This document shows positions 49,939 through 59,320 of a DNA stretch of 64,000 nucleotides, piece after piece (the first letter of the stretch is position 1; each line of letters begins with the position of its first letter). Under the pieces are notes generated by a model. That model had not been told where the DNA came from. It searched no databases and worked only from the letters and a program-made list of their open reading frames with translations. Origin of the DNA: Eubacterium_G segne (GTDB taxonomy: Bacteria; Bacillota; Clostridia; Lachnospirales; Lachnospiraceae); assembly GCF_014287775.1 (NCBI RefSeq), contig NZ_JACOOZ010000001.1:248001-312000 (forward strand). The letters are read 5' to 3'. Made by a program: the position numbers and the translations under genes.

Positions 49939-51678
49939 TTATTTTCCCGGACGACATATCATCACCAACCCACCATTATGATAATTGCCCAAGCATACTC
50001 CGTGTGCCTCATCCACTGCCTCAACCATTTTTCCATTGCCTACATAAATACCCACGTGGCTGATATTTTTGTATCTTCCATTGGTTGTGTAGTTATAAAA
50101 TATCAAGTCTCCTGGCTGTATGTCTTTTTCCTTAAATGTTTTGCCTTTCAGCCCTTCTGCTTCTGCAGCTGCAGTGGTTGAGCCGCCAAATGCTATATCA
50201 ATACCTGCTGATTTCCATGCGTAGTATGCCAGCGAACTACAATCAAATGCCTTTCCACTGTTTCTTAAATTCTGACTATACGGATATCCTACCTTAGACA
50301 ATACAAATGATGCCACGGTCTTTTGTGCCTGATTTGTTATTTTGTCAGTTATGCTTGTTATTTCCTGTGGGGTAAGGCTTCCCTGCAAGCCACTTAGCTG
50401 ACTTCCACCTGTCTGACTGCCTGACGGATTACTTGTGATGCAGGCACTCATTAGCTGATTAAGTGTTTCCTTTCTTTCCTCATCAAACTGATACTGCTCT
50501 GACATTTCCGTGTAGCTTTTTAATGTAATTCTCACTTCAAGGTACTTTTTCTTCTTTTTGCCCTTTTTGTCTGTTACATTTTCTGTTGTATACTTGCACA
50601 TGTCATCAAACACTGCCTTTAAATTCTGCTTGTTTGCTTCATTCATTTTTGTTGCCGTGTTTTCGTAACCATATTTCACCATGTACACGCACATGATGTC
50701 ATAATAGTTTGAAGGCTCGCTGTTCATTCCCTCATAGTCCACATACACCTTTCTGCCCTCATCTGCATCCTTGTGTTCATCCACCAGTGTCTGTATTTCC
50801 TGATTAAATTCAGATACGTACTGCGTTGTTACAGTCTGTATTGTGTCTCCACTTTCAAGTGGTGGAAGAAATATTGCAAACGGTGAATTATAAAGCACCG
50901 CTATGATTGCAAACACAATTCCTGTTGCAACCATTACCACTATGAGTATTGGAACAACCAACGGTGCAAGCAGGGATGCCACCTGCTTAATCATGTATAC
51001 CATCTTGTTTTTTATCAGGCTTCCTGCAAGTTTGAATATGCTATCGTTTTGCTCATCACCGGGCTTTAGCTTGTCCATGAAATATTTCATCATCCTGCTT
51101 TTTTGCTCTGCCCTGTAAAATGTGTTTTCAATCTTCATTCCCACTGCTTCACCTGCAGCCATTCCAATCAATGTGCCTTCAGGACCTGCCGCTGAACCGG
51201 CAACTGTAGTACCGGTTTTTACTGCAAGTTTTGTACCTTCCTTGGTAACTTCCTTTGTTGTATCCTTGGCTACCTTTTTTGATGTTTTCTTTGTCACATT
51301 TTTTGAAGCATTCTTTGCTGGCTTTTTGGCAAGTTCTTTTCCCTTGTTTGATGCTTTCTTTCTGATTCTTTTGCCTGCCACTTCCTTCTGTAGCTTTGAC
51401 GTTCTTATCTTTTTCCTGATTCGATTACCTTCACTTATTGCCCCTTTTACAGGTCTTATTGCAATGCCTGTTGCCTCAAATGCTCCATCAATGTTTTCAC
51501 CGCCTTCAACATTTTCAGTAATAGCTGATTCAGCCATTTTTCCTACTGACGTTACACTTCTCCCTGCTCTGGTTGTCATTGACTTATTGTCAATCTTTGT
51601 TTCATTTTTTTTATGAATCTTTCCGGTCCTTTTCTTGTGTATTTCTGTGTTAACTTCTTTTTCCTTGTTTATTTTCAT
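49939..51678 (-). CDS. NlpC/P60 peptidoglycan hydrolase of the mating channel (module C)
   Basis: 579 residues, collinear with 12826-14748: basic N-terminus, Lys/Thr/Ala tract (KKPAKNASKNVTKKTSKKVA), membrane helix (VPILIVVMVATGIVFAII), extracellular domain, and a C-terminal NlpC/P60 with Cys in AFDCSSLAYYAW and His in ISHVGIYVG. It is about 60 residues shorter, mainly in the Ala/Lys tract and linker. It is the last transfer gene before the hsdM fragment. Confidence 0.9.
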   Translation of the reverse strand: MKINKEKEVNTEIHKKRTGKIHKKNETKIDNKSMTTRAGRSVTSVGKMAESAITENVEGGENIDGAFEATGIAIRPVKGAISEGNRIRKKIRTSKLQKEVAGKRIRKKASNKGKELAKKPAKNASKNVTKKTSKKVAKDTTKEVTKEGTKLAVKTGTTVAGSAAGPEGTLIGMAAGEAVGMKIENTFYRAEQKSRMMKYFMDKLKPGDEQNDSIFKLAGSLIKNKMVYMIKQVASLLAPLVVPILIVVMVATGIVFAIIAVLYNSPFAIFLPPLESGDTIQTVTTQYVSEFNQEIQTLVDEHKDADEGRKVYVDYEGMNSEPSNYYDIMCVYMVKYGYENTATKMNEANKQNLKAVFDDMCKYTTENVTDKKGKKKKKYLEVRITLKSYTEMSEQYQFDEERKETLNQLMSACITSNPSGSQTGGSQLSGLQGSLTPQEITSITDKITNQAQKTVASFVLSKVGYPYSQNLRNSGKAFDCSSLAYYAWKSAGIDIAFGGSTTAAAEAEGLKGKTFKEKDIQPGDLIFYNYTTNGRYKNISHVGIYVGNGKMVEAVDEAHGVCLGNYHNGGLVMICRPGK

Positions 51679-51707
51679 GTTGTCCTCCTTGATTTTGGGT
51701 AAAAAAT

Positions 51708-51740
51708 AACGCCAGATTAGTTCCTTGCTAACTTGGCGTT
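51708..51740 (-). terminator. Intra-operon terminator-like hairpin, AACGCC type
   Basis: On the minus strand AACGCCAAGTTAG pairs with CTAATCTGGCGTT around CAAGGAA and is followed by ATTTTTTA. It lies between virB4 and the hydrolase gene and could reduce hydrolase expression unless antiterminated. The closing stem is the same as at 47730 and 63011. Confidence 0.7.
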
Positions 51741-51816
51741 TGCATATTATTTATTTTTCTTTTCATTCGTAATAAAAACTAGATTTTTCCAAACTATATC
51801 CATAATCAATTACTAT

Positions 51817-54171
51817 CTACACTCCTCCTATTTCCATCTTCTCATACAGATTAGTGTTATACAGCTTGTACAACTCGCTGTTCTTTGTTATCACGTTATC
51901 AAATGGCACCATTCTGCTTCCGCATTTTATGAGTCCACATCCTGACGGTGAATCTATTACATAGTTAAGTTGCTCCTCTGATATTTCCAGCGACTCCACT
52001 ATCTTTTCTATGTCCTTGCTTGACTGATTTAAAAGAAGTATGAATGCTGAGTTTGAAAGCATTGTTGTGCTTGTCTCACTCATTAAAAGGTCCACTATGT
52101 TCTGTGTAATTCCTGTACAAAGACCTCCCTGCTTTCTTACCTTTTTCCACATCTGGCGTAGATATTCTGCACTGAACGGAGAATTTAAAAGAACATGCAC
52201 TTCATCAATGTAAAACCATGTTGCTATTCCCCTTTCACCATTGTCAATTATCTTCTGCTGTATTGTTTCCATCATTACCAGCATTGCAAGTGGGGCAAGG
52301 GATTCTCCAAGGTCTCTTATTCCATACACAATAAATCTGTTATTTACATTTATGTTTGTCTGATGATTAAAGATATTCAATGCTCCGGTAACAAATATTT
52401 CAAGTCCAAGTGCAACATCCTTTGCTTCCTTGTCATTCTGTTCAAGAAGTTTATTGTACAAGTCTTCCATTGTAGGAATATACTTTTCTTTACTACGTGC
52501 TATTTCCATATAAAGATCTTTTACGCATCTTGATATAATAGAGCGTTGCTGTGGTGTTATTTCTTTCATTATCTGTTCACAAATACTTAGCATAAACTGA
52601 CACTTATCTCTTACCCATCCCTTGCTATCTAATACATCAAGATTCCATACATCCATATCCATAGGGTTAATATAGTTTTTTGTATTATTAGAAATGTTAA
52701 TATATGTCCCATTGTATTTTTCAACTACATCCTCATATTCATTCATTGGATCCACACAAATTACATTATCTTTTGTTGATAACAACACTGAACCCATCTC
52801 CATTTTTGCTTGAAATGATTTACCTGCTCCTGAAACGCCAAATATAAACCCATTACCATTAAGTAATTTTTTTCTATTTCCAACAATTATATTTTTTGAC
52901 ACCTGATTAACGCCATAATATATTCCACCTTTATCACAAAGTTCCTGAATATTAAATGGCATAAGAACCGCCAGACTCTGAGTTAACATTGTTCTCATTG
53001 TTTCAATCTGTCTAACACCTATTGGAAGTGCTGTATTAAGAGCTTCCCTTTGTTTATACTGACATATATCTATTGAACAGCCTGCGCCTCTAGCAATGGA
53101 ATCAATTGACTCACAAATACTATCTAATTCTTCAAGTGTATCTGCCATTACAACCATTGTTACACCTACAAAAAATAAACTTTCATCATTCTCTCTAACA
53201 TTATTCATAATGTCTTCAATTTCAGCTTTCTGTCGTCTTGTTGTATAAGAAATTTCTGATGAAAAATCATTGTTTTTATTCCGTGTTTGTTGCTGCTTAA
53301 TAATGTCAGATTCAATCCCTAAATACTTCTTTTGAAGAATTCTCATTGTCATATCCTTGGGAACTGGGACCACATCAACACTTGTTATTGAATGAATTGG
53401 AAGAAATGTTAATTCTGTAAAAAAACGATCCGAAAGATAAGTTGGATACTTCTTTATATAAATTGCTCTACATACCTTTGACTCATCTTCGTAATAATCC
53501 TGATAAAATTTAAGTTTCGAATTACATATATCATTTCTAAAATCTGCTCCCGTTTTCTTTCTATCTCTAATACAAAAATCAAATTCTTCTTCACGACCCA
53601 ATCTATAATAATCATGAAGCACCTTAAGTCTCTCATCTCCTGTAAGTGGTATAAGCCTTGAACCAAGTTCTGAGAAACTTTTAAACATTGAATTTTCAAT
53701 TGTTGTAAACTGTGCCTTTGCTTCCTCAAAATTTTTACGTTCGATAGTTATTGTGATGTATCTTTCTTGCTCTATTCCCTGTCGTCCTTCCATTATCTTT
53801 TCCTCTATAATGTTATTATAACTTTTACGCATTTTGTCAAAGCCATCATTTTCATATGAAAGCATTACATCTCTTTTAAGCGCTTCCATATCCTTATTTT
53901 TGTTATTGACTGTAATTTTGAATACACAATCAAGCGAATTCAAACATTTACAATATTTTTGAAAGAAACTCTCCTGCTCATCTTCTGATCTTGTTGTATA
54001 ATTTACATCACTGAACTTATAAGATTTTGAATATTTACCAGGTGCTACTTCAAAAATTCCACCTTCTGATATTTTTAAAATTTCAATTGTTTGCTGAACT
54101 GATTTAGGTGTTTTGTATAATGGTTCCGATGCTTTTTTTAGCAATGTAAAGTTATCTTTAAATATTCCCAT
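51817..54171 (-). CDS. VirB4-like conjugation ATPase (module C)
   Basis: 784 residues with FGVSGAGKSFQ (Walker A, about 440) and WFYIDEVHVLLNS (Walker B-like, about 650). It is collinear with 14842-17223. The start is MGIFKDNF, AGGA 8 nt upstream, overlapping prgI by 14 nt. Confidence 0.95.
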   Translation of the reverse strand: MGIFKDNFTLLKKASEPLYKTPKSVQQTIEILKISEGGIFEVAPGKYSKSYKFSDVNYTTRSEDEQESFFQKYCKCLNSLDCVFKITVNNKNKDMEALKRDVMLSYENDGFDKMRKSYNNIIEEKIMEGRQGIEQERYITITIERKNFEEAKAQFTTIENSMFKSFSELGSRLIPLTGDERLKVLHDYYRLGREEEFDFCIRDRKKTGADFRNDICNSKLKFYQDYYEDESKVCRAIYIKKYPTYLSDRFFTELTFLPIHSITSVDVVPVPKDMTMRILQKKYLGIESDIIKQQQTRNKNNDFSSEISYTTRRQKAEIEDIMNNVRENDESLFFVGVTMVVMADTLEELDSICESIDSIARGAGCSIDICQYKQREALNTALPIGVRQIETMRTMLTQSLAVLMPFNIQELCDKGGIYYGVNQVSKNIIVGNRKKLLNGNGFIFGVSGAGKSFQAKMEMGSVLLSTKDNVICVDPMNEYEDVVEKYNGTYINISNNTKNYINPMDMDVWNLDVLDSKGWVRDKCQFMLSICEQIMKEITPQQRSIISRCVKDLYMEIARSKEKYIPTMEDLYNKLLEQNDKEAKDVALGLEIFVTGALNIFNHQTNINVNNRFIVYGIRDLGESLAPLAMLVMMETIQQKIIDNGERGIATWFYIDEVHVLLNSPFSAEYLRQMWKKVRKQGGLCTGITQNIVDLLMSETSTTMLSNSAFILLLNQSSKDIEKIVESLEISEEQLNYVIDSPSGCGLIKCGSRMVPFDNVITKNSELYKLYNTNLYEKMEIGGV

Positions 54172-54622
54172 TGTTTCCATCCTTTCTCTTATGATTTTGA
54201 CTATTGTTTATGTAGCCTTTATTTTTCTTGTTATTAGCCTTTTTTATTTTTGACTTTTTATTTTTCTTGTTATCTAGTTTCTGTCTGTTCATATCCTCTA
54301 AATGTATTTCATTTATCAAGCTTTCACCTTCTTCTGATATGTAGATTAATTGTGGATTTTTAAATAAACATCTAATTTTTCTCTTCATCATTTCTGTAAA
54401 ACTCATTCCCTGATATTCGTAAAATCCATTAAGTGCTATTGGTGCCACAATTGGGATTGCAATATACACTGATACTGTAAGCCCTACATATTTAAACGTT
54501 GAAAGAACAATTCCTGTGCCCAATGCAAGAGCTATTATCGAGCATATAAGTTGCTTTGCAGTAAGCCCCATAATGACAGATTCCTGATATTTTTCTATAT
54601 CCTTATTTATTGAAATATTCAT
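54158..54622 (-). CDS. PrgI-family membrane protein (module C)
   Basis: 154 residues: INKDIEKYQESVIMGLTAKQ followed by two membrane helices, then an Asn/Lys-rich tail. It lacks the third, C-terminal helix of the module A protein; the tail has been replaced by a low-complexity NKKNKKSKIKKANNKKNK stretch. VirB3-like role beside VirB4. Confidence 0.9.
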   Translation of the reverse strand: MNISINKDIEKYQESVIMGLTAKQLICSIIALALGTGIVLSTFKYVGLTVSVYIAIPIVAPIALNGFYEYQGMSFTEMMKRKIRCLFKNPQLIYISEEGESLINEIHLEDMNRQKLDNKKNKKSKIKKANNKKNKGYINNSQNHKRKDGNNGNI

Positions 54623-54637
54623 CCTTATCTCCTCTCT

Positions 54638-55480
54638 TTATAATCCAAGCATTTTTGTTGTTAATTCCTGTGCTCCCTTAACTGAACCTACAGTCATTGC
54701 AACTCCAAATGTCAATTCACACATATACATAAGTGCTTTAGTCCAATCTGCATAATCACTTGTAAAACTTGGCAAACCGGCGCTTAAAAATGCATTGCAA
54801 ACAATAATTGCTAACGCCATCGTGACTGCTTCAAGTAATACTGCAAGAAAATGCTTTGCATATGTTACTGCCGTATGACTCACCATTCTATTTCCGCTAG
54901 TTGTTGAAAATGCAATTGCCCCAAATGGTACTATTACTAAGATTTTCAAGAATCTAAAATATACAGTGTAAATTAACATGAATCCACAAAATATAATTAC
55001 TAATGCTATAATCACTGCTAATATCATCATTAACAAACTTTCTCCAAATCCAAGTCCTTCAATTATCTCCTGTTGCTCATTTGGAATTTTTAATTTTGGT
55101 GAACCACTATTCGTTATTAATCCAACCAATGCTCCTATTGATTCGAAAAATGCTTTCATAATTGTTACGTTATTTGCTACTAACCACTCTGAAATACTAA
55201 GTCTCATAAGCATTCGTAACACTGTCTCAAATCTTATCTCTTCTTTTACATCTATACTTTCAGAGCAAAAACCTATTACAAAAAATAGAACCACTAATGA
55301 TGAACCAACTGCCACAAATATTGGTTCTATATTACTAATTACCTGCCAAGGTCCTCCATCTTTGAATTCTGTTGGGGATTGCCCCAACAGTTCAAATACT
55401 AGTGACACTTTATCATTCCAAAATGCTACAACTGTTTTAAGAAGATCTAGGATTACTCCGCCTAAGCTGAATATATCCAT
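54638..55480 (-). CDS. VirB6/TrbL-like polytopic membrane protein (module C)
   Basis: 280 residues, the same length as its module A copy, with the motif SESIDVKEEIRFETVLRMLM and five or six helices. Inner-membrane channel component. No DUF4313-like gene follows it, unlike in module A. Confidence 0.9.
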   Translation of the reverse strand: MDIFSLGGVILDLLKTVVAFWNDKVSLVFELLGQSPTEFKDGGPWQVISNIEPIFVAVGSSLVVLFFVIGFCSESIDVKEEIRFETVLRMLMRLSISEWLVANNVTIMKAFFESIGALVGLITNSGSPKLKIPNEQQEIIEGLGFGESLLMMILAVIIALVIIFCGFMLIYTVYFRFLKILVIVPFGAIAFSTTSGNRMVSHTAVTYAKHFLAVLLEAVTMALAIIVCNAFLSAGLPSFTSDYADWTKALMYMCELTFGVAMTVGSVKGAQELTTKMLGL

Positions 55481-55513
55481 TTATTTTGCCTCCTTCCTTT
55501 GTAACTCTCCTCT

Positions 55514-55831
55514 CTAAAATCCTAATATTCCAAGTACAGATGAAATACCTGCCATCATAACTCCACCTACGATACCTTTTAACGCAGAATTCATTGTTGC
55601 CGAATCATTATGCTGATATGCCTGTGCAAATTCCATTACATTCTTTGCCAAAATAATTACACCAACTGCACCGATTACCGCCAAAAGTAATGTCTTAAGG
55701 TTGTCTAACGGCTTCGTTACTGAGTTTGTGTCTGTAGCTGCCATTACTGTACTCATCTGCATACAAGTTATAAATGCACTTGCAGTTACTACGTTTACCA
55801 ATTTCTTTAGTTTTTTCTTTATCCTCTTCAT
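55514..55831 (-). CDS. Maff2-family pilin-like protein (module C)
   Basis: 105 residues; MKRIKKKLKKL signal-like start, TKPLDNLKTLLLAVIGAVGV, and GIVGGVMMAGISSVLGILGF. Nearly the same core as 19161-19484. It is 5 nt downstream of virD4, showing the ancestral arrangement without an XRE unit. Confidence 0.9.
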   Translation of the reverse strand: MKRIKKKLKKLVNVVTASAFITCMQMSTVMAATDTNSVTKPLDNLKTLLLAVIGAVGVIILAKNVMEFAQAYQHNDSATMNSALKGIVGGVMMAGISSVLGILGF

Positions 55832-55836
55832 ATCGC

Positions 55837-57981
55837 TTAATCTCCTTTTCTTTTCAAATAATTTTTTCTTCTACTTTTCATTTCTTCTACAGTCGTTGTT
55901 GGGTACAGATAACTTAAAATAACAGAAAGTTTTATGTGTGCATCCAATGCCTTATACAATTCTTCTATCTGATTTGGTTCAAATTCCATATCAACCAAAC
56001 GACTTGTCATCTCTTCCTTCAATTCTTCATCTGATAAATTCTCTAGCATTTCCTGTCTGGTAATAACCTGATATTCATCATCTGAATTATTACTATCTGT
56101 CACTTTGTTTTCAGTTTCAGTAACATTTGTTCCTTCTCCAAAATATATTTGACTTGTATCTCCAAGCATCATTATTTCTTCTATGCTAAGATCCATTATC
56201 TGTATTTTTTCATTTTGTTTCTTATTATTTATTAGTTCCTTAATTTGATTGTCACTCATAATAGTCAGTATTGATTGTGTTGATGCCACCGGTATGTGTA
56301 CATACGGTTTTGCTCCGCCATCTTCTGTTTCCTTAAACCTTTTATGTTTCATCGGTATGTATTTATCATCAAATATTGGATCAAATCCTCGTATAAATAT
56401 TAAGCATTTCTTATTGCTCATATTTCTTACTTCATCCGGAGTCATCAACTCTCTACCTAAGACATCATAATTTCTACTGGAACTACCATGGCTTCCTCTT
56501 GTTTCTCCATTTGAGCGTTTATCAATGGTACTCTTTCCTAGCATTTCAGAAATGTATTGATGAGTTGATTTTTCATTTCCACCCAGATAAACTAATGTGT
56601 CGCAGTTACCTGTGATAGTTTCCCACGTATCTTTAAACAATGCCTTAATCTGTGCAAGATTCTGAATTATTATTGTGCTACTTATTCCTCTACTTCGCAT
56701 TGTAGATAATAATGAACAAAAATCTTCCGGTAATGCAACATTTGCAAATTCGTCCATCAGTAAAGTAACCTGCAGTGGAAGTTTCCCACCATACTTAAAA
56801 TCTGCCTGAAAATATAATTCCTGAAATAATTGTGTATACAACATTCCAATAATAAAGTTATAAGACTTATCTGAATCCGGAATAATACAAAACAAAGCTG
56901 TTCTTGTCTTCAAGTCACCATTTACTCCTATTCCTAATTCTTCAAGTTTTAAATCATCTCTTGATAAAACTCTTAGGATTTGTGGGTTCTCTAACAATGC
57001 AAGTCTTGCGTTAGCACTGATAATAATTGATCTGACGGTATCTCCTGCAGCATCCACTACCTTCATATACTGTTTATATGCTGGATGATTTGAGCCCATA
57101 GAACTTTTCTTCGCAAGATTCTTTATCTTAATCGTCAGCTTACTATCCTTACCTTTCAGATCTACCTTTGCTTCTGATAATAATTCCATTACAGTTCGAA
57201 AGTTCTGTTTTTTCTCTGGCATTTCCAACCAAACATAATAAATTAATGACTGCAATAATAATCCTTCTGATTTTGTCCAAAATGGATCGGTTGGTGCACC
57301 ATCCTTCGGTGTTGTATTGCTAATAATATTTGTTACAAGTTTGATTACATCATTTTCTTCTCGAATATATCGGAACGGATTGTAACAATCTGATTTTGAC
57401 ATATCAATTAAATTAATTACCTTAACGTTATATCCATTTTTCTTTAGCATGTTTCCTGTAGCTCTTGCCACCTCACCCTTTGGATCTGTACAAATAAATG
57501 AACCATTTGGTAATAATTGCATAATGTTTGGTTTTACAATAAAAAATGTCTTTCCTGCACCTGAACCACCAATGACCAACAAGTTATTGTTAATCATTGT
57601 TCGCCTTGTGTCTGTGCTCATTCTCACATGTTTACTGAGAATCCTGTTTTTTTGTTTATCTTTATCAGCCAATCTTTTATTTACCATTTTTATGTTTGCA
57701 AACTTTGCTGTTCCGTATTCCTTACCAATCATTAATTTTCTTTTATTGGTTAAATACATAAGAACAGCCATTCCATATATAATTAGACCATAGACTATTG
57801 CTTTATCAGTGTTGGTGTTGTAATAGTTTCTTGATGGGTGCTGTAAGGCAAAAAGAAATGTATCTGTAAATGTGGTTATATCCATTCCCTTGCTCCACAC
57901 TCCATTTAGCACATATGAAACATAAGCACTGGCTATGGCTCCAATGGTTATTCCAAAATAAGTAATTTTACCAGTCTTCAT
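55837..57981 (-). CDS. VirD4/TraG-type coupling protein (module C)
   Basis: 714 residues. It has two N-terminal helices, Walker A GGSGAGKTFF (about 140) and Walker B region LLMDEFANVALPEDF (about 410). The start is the ATG with AGGAGG 9 nt upstream; a GTG lies 6 nt earlier. Collinear with 20471-22666. Confidence 0.95.
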   Translation of the reverse strand: MKTGKITYFGITIGAIASAYVSYVLNGVWSKGMDITTFTDTFLFALQHPSRNYYNTNTDKAIVYGLIIYGMAVLMYLTNKRKLMIGKEYGTAKFANIKMVNKRLADKDKQKNRILSKHVRMSTDTRRTMINNNLLVIGGSGAGKTFFIVKPNIMQLLPNGSFICTDPKGEVARATGNMLKKNGYNVKVINLIDMSKSDCYNPFRYIREENDVIKLVTNIISNTTPKDGAPTDPFWTKSEGLLLQSLIYYVWLEMPEKKQNFRTVMELLSEAKVDLKGKDSKLTIKIKNLAKKSSMGSNHPAYKQYMKVVDAAGDTVRSIIISANARLALLENPQILRVLSRDDLKLEELGIGVNGDLKTRTALFCIIPDSDKSYNFIIGMLYTQLFQELYFQADFKYGGKLPLQVTLLMDEFANVALPEDFCSLLSTMRSRGISSTIIIQNLAQIKALFKDTWETITGNCDTLVYLGGNEKSTHQYISEMLGKSTIDKRSNGETRGSHGSSSRNYDVLGRELMTPDEVRNMSNKKCLIFIRGFDPIFDDKYIPMKHKRFKETEDGGAKPYVHIPVASTQSILTIMSDNQIKELINNKKQNEKIQIMDLSIEEIMMLGDTSQIYFGEGTNVTETENKVTDSNNSDDEYQVITRQEMLENLSDEELKEEMTSRLVDMEFEPNQIEELYKALDAHIKLSVILSYLYPTTTVEEMKSRRKNYLKRKGD

Positions 57982-57987
57982 AAACAC

Positions 57988-58944
57988 TTACCTCCTTATC
58001 CCAACCTCGGGACTTGAAGTCCCGAGGTTGAACTTTGGCTTATTAATTTGTACTGACTTAGACTTATTTTTTCTTCTTTTATTGATTTGTTGTTGTCTCA
58101 TAGCCCGGTACTTAACTTCATCTGATACCCCATCGTAATGAACATTCTTGAGCTGTAATCCTTTAACTTTTTCTACAACATTGTCATCCTTATCAAGAAT
58201 TTTATATTCCTCATCTTTTTTGAAAAATACATAAAATGTCTTTCCATCATTGATTGGAATTACATCATCTTTGTCAATCCATACATATCTTGCACTTGCT
58301 CCATATGTATTCGGAATCCTCATTTTTAATTGTGTAAGATTTTCCTCCATATATAACTTCTTTGCTACTGTCACATCTATCAAATGATCATCCTTTAATT
58401 TTGCGTTGTAATCTAAGTTTCTTGATATGCTATTTATTTGACTTTTCTTTTCTTCACTGGGTGTAATGCTTTTATCACTTCTTAACACATTATTCTGTTG
58501 AAGATAATCTGTTATTTTTTCAAAGTCTCCATCTTTACCATTTTTAACATAATCAGTCAACTCCTCTATGCTACCACTTCCCAATTTTTCTATGAGTGCA
58601 TTTATTCTTGGTGTTGCTTCTGTATGGAACAATATCTCCATCATCCCATCGTCTTTGTTAATGTCCGGAAGTTTTGAATAAAGCAGTCCATACTTTTTTG
58701 CAACCTTTGAGAATTTCTTATAATCAGTTTCTTTTATTTTAAGAACCTGTAAGTTTCCATCCCTACTTATCATTTTCTTAAGTGATGTCCTTCCTTGAAG
58801 TTTTTCTCTTGTAAGAAGAGCATAAAGAAAAATAGTAAGGTTCTTTACTTGTTTTGCTGTAGCTCCAGTTACATTCATTCCAAATCTTAATCCGTCAAAC
58901 TCTAATCTTATAATCTGTATTGCCTGTGAAATTTCGTCTGCCAT
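57988..58944 (-). CDS. PcfB-family (DUF3801) protein (module C)
   Basis: 318 residues: ISQAIQIIRLEFDGLRFGMN, MISRDGNLQVLKI, LFHTEATPRINALI. The winged-helix-like middle part of the module A protein is missing. The last codons (FNLGTSSPEVGIRR) are encoded by a 27-nt palindrome that also occurs at 63216-63242, so the C-terminus seems to have been extended by it. Confidence 0.85.
   Translation of the reverse strand: MADEISQAIQIIRLEFDGLRFGMNVTGATAKQVKNLTIFLYALLTREKLQGRTSLKKMISRDGNLQVLKIKETDYKKFSKVAKKYGLLYSKLPDINKDDGMMEILFHTEATPRINALIEKLGSGSIEELTDYVKNGKDGDFEKITDYLQQNNVLRSDKSITPSEEKKSQINSISRNLDYNAKLKDDHLIDVTVAKKLYMEENLTQLKMRIPNTYGASARYVWIDKDDVIPINDGKTFYVFFKKDEEYKILDKDDNVVEKVKGLQLKNVHYDGVSDEVKYRAMRQQQINKRRKNKSKSVQINKPKFNLGTSSPEVGIRR
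58003..58029. repeat. 27-nt palindrome, copy 1 (inside pcfB-like gene)
   Basis: AACCTCGGGACT, TGA, AGTCCCGAGGTT: a 12-bp perfect stem with a 3-nt loop, identical base for base to 63216-63242. Flanking bases differ, so the repeat is exactly the palindrome. Confidence 0.9.
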
Positions 58945-59316
58945 TTAACTATCTCCTTTCTTGTTGAGCATTATTGCAATTTCAATAATGGTTGCCATTG
59001 CTTTTTCATCTTTCTTACAATTTATTAGTGAATCTATCTGTTTTTCTGACAATCCACTTTTTATTGCATTCTTTATCTGTTTCATTTGTCCTATGGTTAA
59101 ATCTCCATTCGATAATCTTTCCACAAGATTGTTGTTATACTTCTTGGATAAAAATAATCTTTTGATTAATTCCAAAGGTGCACGCTTTGGAACATGCTTC
59201 TCAATCTCTATTCTTCCATCTGCCTTTGAAGCAACAGCATCTGTTATATTCTTAGAACCAGTGTTTCTAACTCTTATAACTTCGAATTCACTATCAAAAT
59301 CTTTTCCATCCACCAT
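58945..59316 (-). CDS. Short homologue of the coiled-coil ICE protein
   Basis: 123 residues. The C-terminal 65 (LVERLSNGDLTIGQMKQIKN ... IDSLINCKKDEKAMATIIEI) match the end of the module A protein at 24205-25389; the N-terminal repeats and coiled coil are absent. A GGAG site precedes the ATG. Between relaxase and PcfB, as in module A. Confidence 0.75.
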   Translation of the reverse strand: MVDGKDFDSEFEVIRVRNTGSKNITDAVASKADGRIEIEKHVPKRAPLELIKRLFLSKKYNNNLVERLSNGDLTIGQMKQIKNAIKSGLSEKQIDSLINCKKDEKAMATIIEIAIMLNKKGDS

Positions 59317-59320
59317 TTAA

